DNA of 48,481 bases from Marisimplicoccus framensis_A (GTDB taxonomy: Bacteria > Bacteroidota > Bacteroidia > Flavobacteriales > Flavobacteriaceae), in NCBI GenBank assembly GCA_042088875.1, contig JBELLF010000002.1, positions 1-48,481 of the forward strand, written 5' to 3'. Below, one piece after another: positions 25,017-32,828 of this stretch (position 1 is its first letter; each line of letters opens with the position of its first letter). Made by a program: the position numbers and the translations under genes. The notes below the pieces were generated by a model. That model saw only the letters and a list, made by a program, of their open reading frames with translations, ran no database searches and was not told the DNA's origin.

Positions 25017-25032
25017 TGTTCCACGTGAAACA
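25017..25032. promoter_or_regulatory. parS site 2 (ParB binding), mnmG-methyltransferase gap
   Basis: TGTTCCACGTGAAACA matches the parS consensus in 15 of 16 positions (C for T at position 5). It lies wholly in the 18-bp gap between the mnmG stop and the methyltransferase ATG, 1.9 kb from the first site. Confidence 0.85.
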
Positions 25033-25033
25033 G

Positions 25034-25852
25034 ATGTTTAAGAAAGACCACAAATTATATGAAGCTAAAGACTACATAAAGTCTGGCGATTTTTTTGATC
25101 TATATAAAGACAGTAAGTCTGGAATAGTCTGGACCTATTTACGCAGCAATCATAATCATGAGTCTTATTACTTATCGGATAATTATATTCCACATAAAAC
25201 AAAAAAAGGATTTTTCGGATTATTATATTCATTAGTTCAAAACATAATGTTTATATACAAGTTAAGCAACCTAAAAGAACACATTAACAAAAACAAGACA
25301 GTCTTAGATTATGGTTCAGGAGATGGAAGGTTTGCAGATTATTTAAACCAACAGCATATTGAAACAATATGCTACGATCCTCTTATTAAAAAACATAATC
25401 AATCAAATAACTTAAGCCTTCAATCAACTGGAAATCAAGTAGATACGTTAATGATGTGGCATGTGCTTGAGCACATACCGGATGTGGATTCGTCTATTAA
25501 AAGAATATCTAAATCTATAAAAAATAAAGGGTCTTTGGTTATTGCAGTTCCTAATATTGATAGTTTTGACTCGATTTACTATAAAGAATATTGGGCAGGC
25601 CTCGACGTCCCTCGTCATCTCTATCATTTTAATCATGTAAGCCTAATTAACTTTGTTGAAAGACAGGGCTTTGTTTTTAATTATAAGAAACCATTATTTT
25701 TTGATTCTTTTTATATTTCCATTTTATCAGAGAAAAACAGGAACAATCCATTTGGAGTATTGATGGGACTAATTATAGGCTCTATGTCAAACTTATTTGC
25801 ACTTTTTTCTACTAATTATTCTTCATCATTCTACGTCTTTACTAAAAATTAA
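25034..25852 (+). CDS. SAM-dependent class I methyltransferase
   Basis: 272 residues from the ATG at 25034; a TTG at 25016 is also in frame but would make the parS site coding sequence. The SAM-binding motif is VLDYGSGDGRF (about residues 90-100), followed by the HVLEHIPDVDSSIKRI block, a UbiG/COQ3-type Rossmann methyltransferase pattern. The N-terminal third is an additional region with a YLSDNYIPH motif often seen in methyltransferases linked to quinone or polysaccharide modification. The target is not known. It is in the ybeY-mnmG operon and converges on holB with four overlapping bases. Confidence 0.83.
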   Translation: MFKKDHKLYEAKDYIKSGDFFDLYKDSKSGIVWTYLRSNHNHESYYLSDNYIPHKTKKGFFGLLYSLVQNIMFIYKLSNLKEHINKNKTVLDYGSGDGRFADYLNQQHIETICYDPLIKKHNQSNNLSLQSTGNQVDTLMMWHVLEHIPDVDSSIKRISKSIKNKGSLVIAVPNIDSFDSIYYKEYWAGLDVPRHLYHFNHVSLINFVERQGFVFNYKKPLFFDSFYISILSEKNRNNPFGVLMGLIIGSMSNLFALFSTNYSSSFYVFTKN

Positions 25853-26946
25853 CCTTCTTTTTTATTTATAAGTTTAGTAAGAGATATAGCAAAATTGGTA
25901 AACACAATTTTAGAATTTACATTTCTTGAAATTGAATAATGACAATCCTCAATTAATGTGATTATTTCAATTAGATTAGAGCTATGTACAAAAGGAGAAA
26001 GTTTGTCAATTTTAAAATCTGTATTTGAAGAAAAGGATCCAAGGTCTTTTGAGCTATAACTTATTAACATGGCCTCTCTAATAAGGTATGAGGAATAGCT
26101 TAAAAAATCTTTTTGCTGATCTCTAGATATGGAGGATAGTTTTTCGGACCATTTTGTAAGATCAAGAATTGCAGCTTTACTCTTTTTAGCTAAAAAAGCG
26201 AAGCGTAAGCACTCAACAAAGTTGTTTTCGTGAGATATAGAGTCAGATTCTTCATCCAGGTAACTTAATGACCTTGCCATGCTTCCTCTTGATGTATTTA
26301 CAATCAAATTGTAGTCAATACCACTAAAATTTTCTTTTAAATAATTTTTATGATCACTTTTGTTTATTGGACTTAAGTTTGAAATTTGACAACGAGAAAT
26401 TATAGTTGGTAGAATAGCCTGAATGTTTGACGTAATTATAATAAAGTATGTATTAACAGGGGGCTCCTCAAGAATCTTTAAGAGCTTATTTGATGTCTGT
26501 GGCATCATAGTTTCTGCTCCCCAAAAAATAAAAACCTTGTTTCCCCCCAAATATGATTTAAGTGCAGATTTTTTTTGCACCTTTTCAATTTCAGAAACTT
26601 TAATTGAACCTTGAGACACAGTATTACCAATATAGCTTGACCATTTTTGATAATTACCAAAAGTATTTTCTTTTAAGAACGAAAGCCATTCTGAATAAAC
26701 ATTTTCATCATCTTTAACCGATGCAAAAGATGGAAACGAAAAATGGAGATCAGGATGATCATAAATATTACCTCGAAAAGAAGAGTCATTTTTTAGAAGA
26801 GATTTTGCAATTTCAATAGCTAAATTTAAACCACCATAACCATCTCTATCAACTAAAATTTTTGACTGTGGAAAAGAATTTTTTAAGATAGAATTATAGA
26901 TTTTTTCTTTTATATCATGCTGCCCTAAAATTCTATCTAAATTCAT
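25849..26946 (-). CDS. holB: DNA polymerase III delta' subunit
   Basis: 365 residues from the ATG at 26946. A clamp-loader subunit that helps place the sliding clamp on primed DNA. The N-terminal VLGQHDI-like opening (ILGQHDIKEKIYNSILKNSFPQSKILVDRDGYGG), NKLLKILEEPPVNTYFIIITSN and ISRCQ are the sequence features of the AAA+ delta'. A TTG two codons upstream is unlikely, because a -7 element lies there. Divergent promoters of holB and pgk lie back to back. Its neighbours, mnmG and pgk, are core. Confidence 0.9.
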   Translation of the reverse strand: MNLDRILGQHDIKEKIYNSILKNSFPQSKILVDRDGYGGLNLAIEIAKSLLKNDSSFRGNIYDHPDLHFSFPSFASVKDDENVYSEWLSFLKENTFGNYQKWSSYIGNTVSQGSIKVSEIEKVQKKSALKSYLGGNKVFIFWGAETMMPQTSNKLLKILEEPPVNTYFIIITSNIQAILPTIISRCQISNLSPINKSDHKNYLKENFSGIDYNLIVNTSRGSMARSLSYLDEESDSISHENNFVECLRFAFLAKKSKAAILDLTKWSEKLSSISRDQQKDFLSYSSYLIREAMLISYSSKDLGSFSSNTDFKIDKLSPFVHSSNLIEIITLIEDCHYSISRNVNSKIVFTNFAISLTKLINKKEG

Positions 26947-26949
26947 ACT

Positions 26950-26957
26950 CAAATATA
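26950..26957 (-). promoter_or_regulatory. -7 element of holB (TATATTTG), leaderless layout
   Basis: Exact TAnnTTTG match on the minus strand, only three bases (AGT) before the ATG. Confidence 0.62.
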
Positions 26958-26967
26958 TATCATATTA

Positions 26968-26975
26968 TATCTTTG
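26968..26975 (+). promoter_or_regulatory. -7 element of pgk (TATCTTTG)
   Basis: Exact TAnnTTTG match, 19 bases before the ATG at 26995, so pgk has a short leader. It is 10 bp from the holB element, facing the other way. Confidence 0.62.
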
Positions 26976-26994
26976 TCGACAAAATAATATTAAC

Positions 26995-28188
26995 ATGAAT
27001 CTTCTTAAAAGTCAAAAATTTAATAATAAGAAAGTTATTATTAGAGTCGACTTAAATGTTCCTTTAAATGAAAAAAATGAGGTTACGGACTATACTAGAA
27101 TAGAGGCAATAAAGGAGACGGTCAATTTTGTTATTGACAATGGAGGCTCATGTATTTTGCTTTCTCATCTTGGAAGGCCAAAAGAAAAAGATGAAAGCTT
27201 ATCATTAAAAAATATCTTAGACTCTGTTTTAAAGACTTTAGATAAACCTGTTCTTTTTTTTCAAGACTGCATTGGAGAAGAAGCAGAACGAGCTACAAAA
27301 AAACTAAAACCAGGAGAAATTATTTTGATGGAAAACCTAAGATTTTATAAAGAGGAGACAGAGGGAGACAAATTGTTTGCAGAAAAACTATCAAGATTGG
27401 GGGACGTTTATATAAATGATGCATTTGGAACGTGCCATAGAGAGCATGCTTCAACCTATGTAATTGCAAAATACTTTCCAGAGGATAAATATGTTGGGAA
27501 ATTATTACAAAAAGAACTTGAAGCAATTAGTCAAATCGCAGAGCAAGGGAGAAAACCAGTACTTGCAATTTTAGGAGGAGCTAAGGTTTCAAGTAAACTA
27601 AATATTTTATATAATCTAATTGAAAGGGTGGATAAGATAATTATTGGCGGAGGAATGGCTTACACTTTTATAGCAGCACAGGGAGGAGAAATAGGAGATT
27701 CTTTGATTGAAAGGGACTTAAAAGAAAATGCAAATGAGATTCTAGAGATTGCAAATAGATTAAACAAAGAAATTATTCTACCTGATGATATAAAAGCATC
27801 AACCGATTTTGATGATAACGATTTAATTAAAATTTTTGATTCAAATAAGATTGAAAGTGGATGGATGGGCTTAGATATTGGACCAAAAACAATTGATAAA
27901 TTTAATAAAGTAATTCTATCAAGTAAAACAATTTTTTGGAATGGCCCTGTGGGTGTCTTTGAAAAAGAGGCGTTTTTAGATGGAACTAAATCAGTTTGTA
28001 ATTCATTAAAAGAAGCAAAGATTAAGGGGGCTAATGTAATTGTTGGAGGAGGAGATTCAATAGCAGCACTTAAAAAACTTGGAAAAGAAGACTGGGTTAG
28101 CTATATTTCAACAGGAGGAGGTGCCCTTTTGGAAAGCCTGGAAGGTAAAACACTTCCTGGAGTTAAAGCATTGCTTAATGAGAATTAA
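26995..28188 (+). CDS. pgk: Phosphoglycerate kinase
   Basis: 397 residues. Glycolytic enzyme making ATP from 1,3-bisphosphoglycerate. Motifs: RVDLNVPLNEK, LLSHLGRPKEKDESLSL, YINDAFGTCHREHAST, ILGGAKVSSKLNIL, WNGPVGVFE and IVGGGDSIAAL, all in order. The normal length and complete substrate sites support function. The final 11 bases overlap the start of the DUF4837 gene (ATG at 28178), so those two are coupled. Divergent from holB. Confidence 0.98.
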   Translation: MNLLKSQKFNNKKVIIRVDLNVPLNEKNEVTDYTRIEAIKETVNFVIDNGGSCILLSHLGRPKEKDESLSLKNILDSVLKTLDKPVLFFQDCIGEEAERATKKLKPGEIILMENLRFYKEETEGDKLFAEKLSRLGDVYINDAFGTCHREHASTYVIAKYFPEDKYVGKLLQKELEAISQIAEQGRKPVLAILGGAKVSSKLNILYNLIERVDKIIIGGGMAYTFIAAQGGEIGDSLIERDLKENANEILEIANRLNKEIILPDDIKASTDFDDNDLIKIFDSNKIESGWMGLDIGPKTIDKFNKVILSSKTIFWNGPVGVFEKEAFLDGTKSVCNSLKEAKIKGANVIVGGGDSIAALKKLGKEDWVSYISTGGGALLESLEGKTLPGVKALLNEN

Positions 28189-29164
28189 AGCTTTTTATAA
28201 AACAATATTAACTTTTTCGATTTTCGTCCTATTATGGGCATGTAATTCGAATGGTTCAAATGCGTATGTTCCAGAATCAAGTGGAAATATCAATGCAATA
28301 ACCGTGGTAATGCCCCAAGTATCGTGGAGTGAATCATTAGGAACTCATGTAAGAAATATACTAATGGAACCCTACGAAGGTCTTCCTTTTGACGAGCCAA
28401 AATATGATTTGTATCATCTTGACCCATCTATTTTCAATGGTTTTGCTAGGAGTGGAAGAAATATAGTTTTTTTCCAAAAAGACACATCCAATCAAGGTTT
28501 TAGGTTGATTAAAAATTTATGGGCAAGACCACAGATATCTGGACTTATTACTGGAGAAGATGAAGAAGTTATGAAGTTTTATTTTGATGAAAATAAAGAC
28601 CTTCTTTTAAGATCAATAAATGAGAACGAAAGATTAGAAAAGATCAGAAGAATGTCAAAAGCTCTAAATAAAGATAAAGAATTAGCAGACAGATTTGGTG
28701 TATCAATGATCTTCCCCGATGCTTATAAAACAGTGAAAGATACAACTAACTTTGTGTGGATTGAGAAGGAAGTATATAAAGGACACCTGAACATTGTAGC
28801 TTACACATTACCCTTGGATATAGATCTTAAGAAAATTGAGGAAAGAATACCTGCAATAAGAGATTCAATTGGAAAAATTTATGTTCCAGGAAGAGTGCCA
28901 GGCTCTTATATGATAACTGAGAGAGCGTATTTACCGTATTATTATAAAACTAGCGTGAATAACCTTGAAGCCATTCTAACTAAAGGAACATGGGAGGTCC
29001 AAAACGATTTTATGGCAGGACCCTACATAAATTATATTGTAAAGGATACTATAAATAAGAGGAATATTGTAATTGAAGGATTCTCCTTTGCACCCTCGGA
29101 GAGCAAAAGAGATTATATGTTTGAACTAAACACCATAATAACTACACTGAAGCTAGTAAATTAG
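28178..29164 (+). CDS. DUF4837 lipoprotein
   Basis: 328 residues from the ATG at 28178, inside the last codons of pgk; that start yields a good lipoprotein signal with Cys22 (VLLWAC), whereas longer readings do not. Residues following the signal, including VSWSESLGTHVRNILMEPYEGLPFDEPKYDLYHLDPSIFNGFARSGRNIVFF, match the DUF4837 pattern of Bacteroidota (LR..l..p..GLPq.EP.f.l). Outer-membrane or periplasmic location is likely; function unknown. It converges on tatA with four bases between stops. Confidence 0.82.
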   Translation: MRIKAFYKTILTFSIFVLLWACNSNGSNAYVPESSGNINAITVVMPQVSWSESLGTHVRNILMEPYEGLPFDEPKYDLYHLDPSIFNGFARSGRNIVFFQKDTSNQGFRLIKNLWARPQISGLITGEDEEVMKFYFDENKDLLLRSINENERLEKIRRMSKALNKDKELADRFGVSMIFPDAYKTVKDTTNFVWIEKEVYKGHLNIVAYTLPLDIDLKKIEERIPAIRDSIGKIYVPGRVPGSYMITERAYLPYYYKTSVNNLEAILTKGTWEVQNDFMAGPYINYIVKDTINKRNIVIEGFSFAPSESKRDYMFELNTIITTLKLVN

Positions 29165-29168
29165 AATA

Positions 29169-29321
29169 CTATTCTTTTGTTTCTTCTTCTTCCTCTTTTG
29201 TAGCTTTTTTAAACTCCTTAATTCCGCTTCCAAGCCCCCTCATAAGTTCAGGAATTTTTCTACCACCAAAAAGTAGAAGAACGACAATAATAATTAGAAT
29301 AATTTGAGGTCCACCTATCAT
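29169..29321 (-). CDS. tatA: Twin-arginine translocase subunit TatA/E
   Basis: 50 residues, very short but diagnostic. An N-terminal helix (GGPQIILIIIVVLLLFGGRK) is followed by the FGGRKIPELMRGLGSGIKEF amphipathic helix of TatA, then an acidic tail (ATKEEEEETKE). TatA assembles the pore that exports folded proteins carrying a twin-arginine signal. The normal size is about 50-90. The start ATG is at 29321, with a -7 element TAAATTTG 32 bases upstream and an inverted repeat TGGAAC-N3-GTTCCA between. tatC is not in the window. Confidence 0.93.
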   Translation of the reverse strand: MIGGPQIILIIIVVLLLFGGRKIPELMRGLGSGIKEFKKATKEEEEETKE

Positions 29322-29334
29322 ATTTGAAAATTTA

Positions 29335-29349
29335 TGGAACTATGTTCCA
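29335..29349. repeat. Short palindrome in the tatA leader (TGGAAC-TAT-GTTCCA)
   Basis: Perfect 6-bp arms with a 3-bp spacer, between the tatA -7 element and its ATG. It could be an operator or RNA hairpin; no other copy was noticed nearby. Confidence 0.5.
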
Positions 29350-29353
29350 AAAA

Positions 29354-29361
29354 CAAATTTA
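29354..29361 (-). promoter_or_regulatory. -7 element of tatA (TAAATTTG)
   Basis: Exact TAnnTTTG match on the minus strand, 32 bases upstream of the ATG. Confidence 0.5.
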
Positions 29362-29422
29362 AAGAATTATTTTTTGTAATATGAATTTATTAAACAGATA
29401 ATAACTTCTAATTAACTATATA

Positions 29423-29430
29423 TATATTTG
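29423..29430 (+). promoter_or_regulatory. -7 element of the M23 peptidase gene (TATATTTG), leaderless layout
   Basis: Exact TAnnTTTG match, five bases (CAATA) before the ATG at 29436. Confidence 0.62.
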
Positions 29431-29435
29431 CAATA

Positions 29436-30293
29436 ATGCCAAGAAAGAAAAAAAACATCTTATATGAGAAGCTTTCTACTAGGTTTCATATCCTATTAGT
29501 TAATGAAAAAACTTTGGCAAAAAAAAAACTTTTTTCTTCCTCAACTACAAGTTTAATTGTTTCATTATTTTTTGTGTTTATACTTTTACTTTCAACATCT
29601 TTCTTATTTATATATTTTACACCTTTAAAAGAGTACTTTAGAGGGTATACGAGTGTTGAATTAAGAGAAAGTGCTATACAAAATGCTTTAAAACTAGATT
29701 CCCTTGAAAATCTCTACATTATTCAATCTAGATACATAAACTCAATGAAGGATTTGCTTGCAGGAAATATTTCCTATGAAGATTTAAGTCAAGATAGTAT
29801 AAGGGTTCAAAGTAATGCTATTGAATTAGAGCTTATTAAAGCAAATGAAGAAGATTCTTTGTTAAGAGCAGTAGTTGAAGAAGAGGACAAATACAATACC
29901 TTTGATATCTTAGGGGAAAGATTTACCACAGTTTTATTTCCTCCAGTAAACGGAGGGCTTTCTTCTGGCTTCGACCCAGATAATAAACACTATGGTGTAG
30001 ATATTGTAATGCCGGAAAACACACCTGTTCACTCAATTAGCGAAGGAACTATAGTCTTTTCTGAATGGACAACGGAAACAGGATATGTAATTATTATTGA
30101 ACACTTAAATGGTCTTACATCAGTATATAAACACAACTCATCAATAGTTAAGTCTCAAGGAGAAACAGTAGAAACAGGTGAAATCATTGCTTTTACAGGA
30201 AATACTGGTGAGCTAACTACAGGCCCTCACTTACATTTTGAGCTTTGGTATCAGAGTGAACCAGTTGATCCACAGAGTTATATTGAATTCTAG
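29436..30293 (+). CDS. M23 family peptidoglycan endopeptidase, membrane-anchored
   Basis: 285 residues. A basic N-terminus, one membrane helix (about 36-62), a coiled, acidic linker (about 75-155) and a C-terminal LytM domain. Zinc ligands and active-site His are complete: H186 and D190 in HYGVDIV, and HLH (H265, H267) in GPHLHFELW. It cleaves peptidoglycan cross-bridges; the type-II membrane orientation places the catalytic domain in the periplasm. It is first in an operon with GH3 (0 bases apart), a glycosyltransferase, a pyruvyl transferase and purD, a link between wall remodelling and surface glycan genes. Confidence 0.9.
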   Translation: MPRKKKNILYEKLSTRFHILLVNEKTLAKKKLFSSSTTSLIVSLFFVFILLLSTSFLFIYFTPLKEYFRGYTSVELRESAIQNALKLDSLENLYIIQSRYINSMKDLLAGNISYEDLSQDSIRVQSNAIELELIKANEEDSLLRAVVEEEDKYNTFDILGERFTTVLFPPVNGGLSSGFDPDNKHYGVDIVMPENTPVHSISEGTIVFSEWTTETGYVIIIEHLNGLTSVYKHNSSIVKSQGETVETGEIIAFTGNTGELTTGPHLHFELWYQSEPVDPQSYIEF

Positions 30294-31787
30294 ATGAAAA
30301 CAATAATTGCAATTTTATATGCCCATTTGGTAAAAAGACGAAACAAACAATGGATTGAAAATCCAATAAAATGGCAAACAAACACTTTCAAAAAACTAAT
30401 AAAAAATGGTGTAAAAACAGAGTTTGGAAAAAATCATGATTTTGAAAATATTTACTCTTATGAACAGTATAGAGAAAAGGTTCCTGTAAGAGACTATGAA
30501 GAGTTGAGACCCTATATTGATAAAGTAGTTAATGGTCAAAAAGACATTTTATGGCCAGGAAAGCCCTTATACTTTGCAAAGACCAGCGGAACCACCTCAG
30601 GAGCAAAATATATTCCTATTACCAAAGAGTCTATAAAAACACATATTAGATCTGCGCGAGATGCTTTGTTAAATTATTTCCTTAAAACAAAAAATTTCAA
30701 ACCCCTAAAGGGTAAACATATGTTTCTGCAAGGTAGTCCGGAATTAGATAAGAAAAAAGGAATATATCACGGAAGACTTTCGGGAATTAGTGCTCATTAT
30801 GTACCAAAGCTTTTTCTTCGTAACAGAAAACCATCATGGAATACTAATTGTGTTGAAGATTGGGATGATAAAGTAGAAGCTATAATCAAAGAAACAATTG
30901 GAGAAAAAATGACAATAATTGCAGGAATTCCATCTTGGGTGCAAATGTATTTTGAAAAAATTGTGTTAAAAGAAGGCAAAACAATTTCTCAAGTTTTTCC
31001 GGATCTTTCCCTATATGTATATGGAGGTGTAAGCTACGAGCCATATCGACAAATTTTTGATAAATTATTCGGAAAGAGTATAGACACGTTGGCCACTTTT
31101 CCTGCTTCTGAGGGATTTTTTGGCTATCAGGACCAGTTCAACAAAGATCAAACAGACCTTCTACTACTTCTAAACAATGATATTTTCTATGAGTTTATAA
31201 AAGCAGAAGATTTTCTTTGTGGTAAGTATAAGAGAATATCAATTAAAGATGTAGAACTAGATGTAAATTATCTATTAATAATATCAACATCAGCAGGATT
31301 ATGGTCCTACAATATTGGAGATACAATCAAGTTTACTTCGATAAACCCTTATAGAATCATTGTTTCAGGAAGAATAAAACATTTTTTATCAGCTTTTGGG
31401 GAACATGTAATTTCTGAAGAGGTCGAGAAGGCAATGGAGGTGGCAACAAAACTACATAATGTTGCAATAAGAGAGTTTACTGTTGCACCAAACGTTAATC
31501 CTAAAAATATACTTCCGCATCATGAATGGTATGTAGAATTTGAAAATTTTCCAGAGGACATGTTGGCGTTTACCAAAACTTTGAATGATGAAATGATAAA
31601 TCAAAACATATATTATAAAGATTTAATTGATGGAAAAATTCTTAAGAGCCTTGAGGTCATGCCGGTTGAAATAGGGGGATTCAATAACTATATGAAATCT
31701 GTTGGAAGACTTGGTGGACAAAACAAAGTACCTAGGTTATCTAATGACAGAAAAATTGCAGATAATTTAAAAACAATAAAAGATTGA
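30294..31787 (+). CDS. GH3-family adenylating enzyme
   Basis: 497 residues. GH3 proteins are acyl-adenylate-forming enzymes, related to firefly-luciferase-type ligases, that in plants conjugate amino acids to hormones. The ATP loop TSGTTSGAKYIPIT (about 97-110) and the core FPASEGFFGYQDQ, ISTSAGLWSYNIGDTIKFT, FGEHVISEEV are all in place. Bacterial members have no agreed substrate. It directly follows the M23 peptidase with no gap and its TGA overlaps the TTG of the next gene. Whether it belongs to glycan modification or an unrelated acylation is open. Confidence 0.88.
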   Translation: MKTIIAILYAHLVKRRNKQWIENPIKWQTNTFKKLIKNGVKTEFGKNHDFENIYSYEQYREKVPVRDYEELRPYIDKVVNGQKDILWPGKPLYFAKTSGTTSGAKYIPITKESIKTHIRSARDALLNYFLKTKNFKPLKGKHMFLQGSPELDKKKGIYHGRLSGISAHYVPKLFLRNRKPSWNTNCVEDWDDKVEAIIKETIGEKMTIIAGIPSWVQMYFEKIVLKEGKTISQVFPDLSLYVYGGVSYEPYRQIFDKLFGKSIDTLATFPASEGFFGYQDQFNKDQTDLLLLLNNDIFYEFIKAEDFLCGKYKRISIKDVELDVNYLLIISTSAGLWSYNIGDTIKFTSINPYRIIVSGRIKHFLSAFGEHVISEEVEKAMEVATKLHNVAIREFTVAPNVNPKNILPHHEWYVEFENFPEDMLAFTKTLNDEMINQNIYYKDLIDGKILKSLEVMPVEIGGFNNYMKSVGRLGGQNKVPRLSNDRKIADNLKTIKD

Positions 31788-32827
31788 AACAAAATATTAT
31801 ACTTAGTTATTCAATAAATAGAAGTTTTGTTAAATCAGACATCTATATTTTTGAGGCATTAGGTTATAATGTTCAAAAAATCTTGTCAAGACCACATAAA
31901 AGCACCATATATTTTATATGGAACAGAACAAAAGAACTGATAAAATCTTTATTGTATATACCAAGTTCAAAAATTGTTGTTTCTTGGTTTAATGACTATC
32001 ACTCCCTAATACCAATTATTATATCCAGATTTTTTAAAAAAAAATCTGTTATTATTGTAGGAGGTTATGATGCGATTGTTGATTATGAAAATAAACACGG
32101 AATATTTTTCAAACAGAATACACGGTCTAAAATAGCAAGACTTAATTATAACTTGGCTTCGGAAATATGGGTAGTTCACAAATCACTTATTAAAGGCTGT
32201 GACAAGGCAGCTAGTAAATTTAATGTTATTTCAGGGGTTGAGAATTTTATTCAAAATAAACCACTTAAAATAAAAGAGATAAACACAGGATATGATTCAA
32301 GATTTTGGAATTATGACGAAACAATAAAAAAATCAGGTATTCTAACTGTTGCATTTTTTTCTGATAAAAGAGTCATCAATATTAAAGGCTTAAACAACTT
32401 TAATAGATTGGCCTCTTTGGTTCCCAATAAAGAATTTTTGATTGTAGGAGAATCTGGAATAAATATATCAGATTATATTAAGTTAGAACCAAACGTTAAG
32501 GTCATAGGAGTTCAAAATAAGCTACAAATCAGGAGTTTGTATCAAAAGTCAAAGTTTTATTTCCAAGGCTCGAGATTGGAGGGCTTGCCTAACTCACTAT
32601 GTGAAGCAATGTTATGCGGATGTGTACCTATAGGATCTCAAGTATTTGGAATACCTGATGCTATTGGTTCAACAGGAATTTTATTTAACCTTGAAAAAGA
32701 TCTTGAGAAAGTAGCAGATTTCATTAATTCTAATATTGGAACAAAGGAATTTAAAAATGCTAGAAAAAGAATAAAGAAAAAATTCAGTCTTGCTTCAAGA
32801 ATTGAAAAAATAAAAGAAAATATTTGA
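31784..32827 (+). CDS. Glycosyltransferase, family 4/GT1-type
   Basis: 347 residues, TTG start at 31784 that overlaps the GH3 stop (ATTGA). The C-terminal donor-binding domain has the Rossmann segment VAFFSDKRVINIKGLNNF...FLIVGESG and the typical EGLPNSLCEAMLCGCVPIGS (ex7e-like motif, ...E-G-x-P-x-x-x-x-E-A), so a retaining nucleotide-sugar transferase of the GT-B fold is likely. The acceptor is unknown; the neighbouring pyruvyl transferase suggests surface polysaccharide or lipopolysaccharide. No membrane helices, so it acts at the inner face of the membrane. Confidence 0.82.
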   Translation: MKQNIILSYSINRSFVKSDIYIFEALGYNVQKILSRPHKSTIYFIWNRTKELIKSLLYIPSSKIVVSWFNDYHSLIPIIISRFFKKKSVIIVGGYDAIVDYENKHGIFFKQNTRSKIARLNYNLASEIWVVHKSLIKGCDKAASKFNVISGVENFIQNKPLKIKEINTGYDSRFWNYDETIKKSGILTVAFFSDKRVINIKGLNNFNRLASLVPNKEFLIVGESGINISDYIKLEPNVKVIGVQNKLQIRSLYQKSKFYFQGSRLEGLPNSLCEAMLCGCVPIGSQVFGIPDAIGSTGILFNLEKDLEKVADFINSNIGTKEFKNARKRIKKKFSLASRIEKIKENI

Positions 32828-32828
32828 T

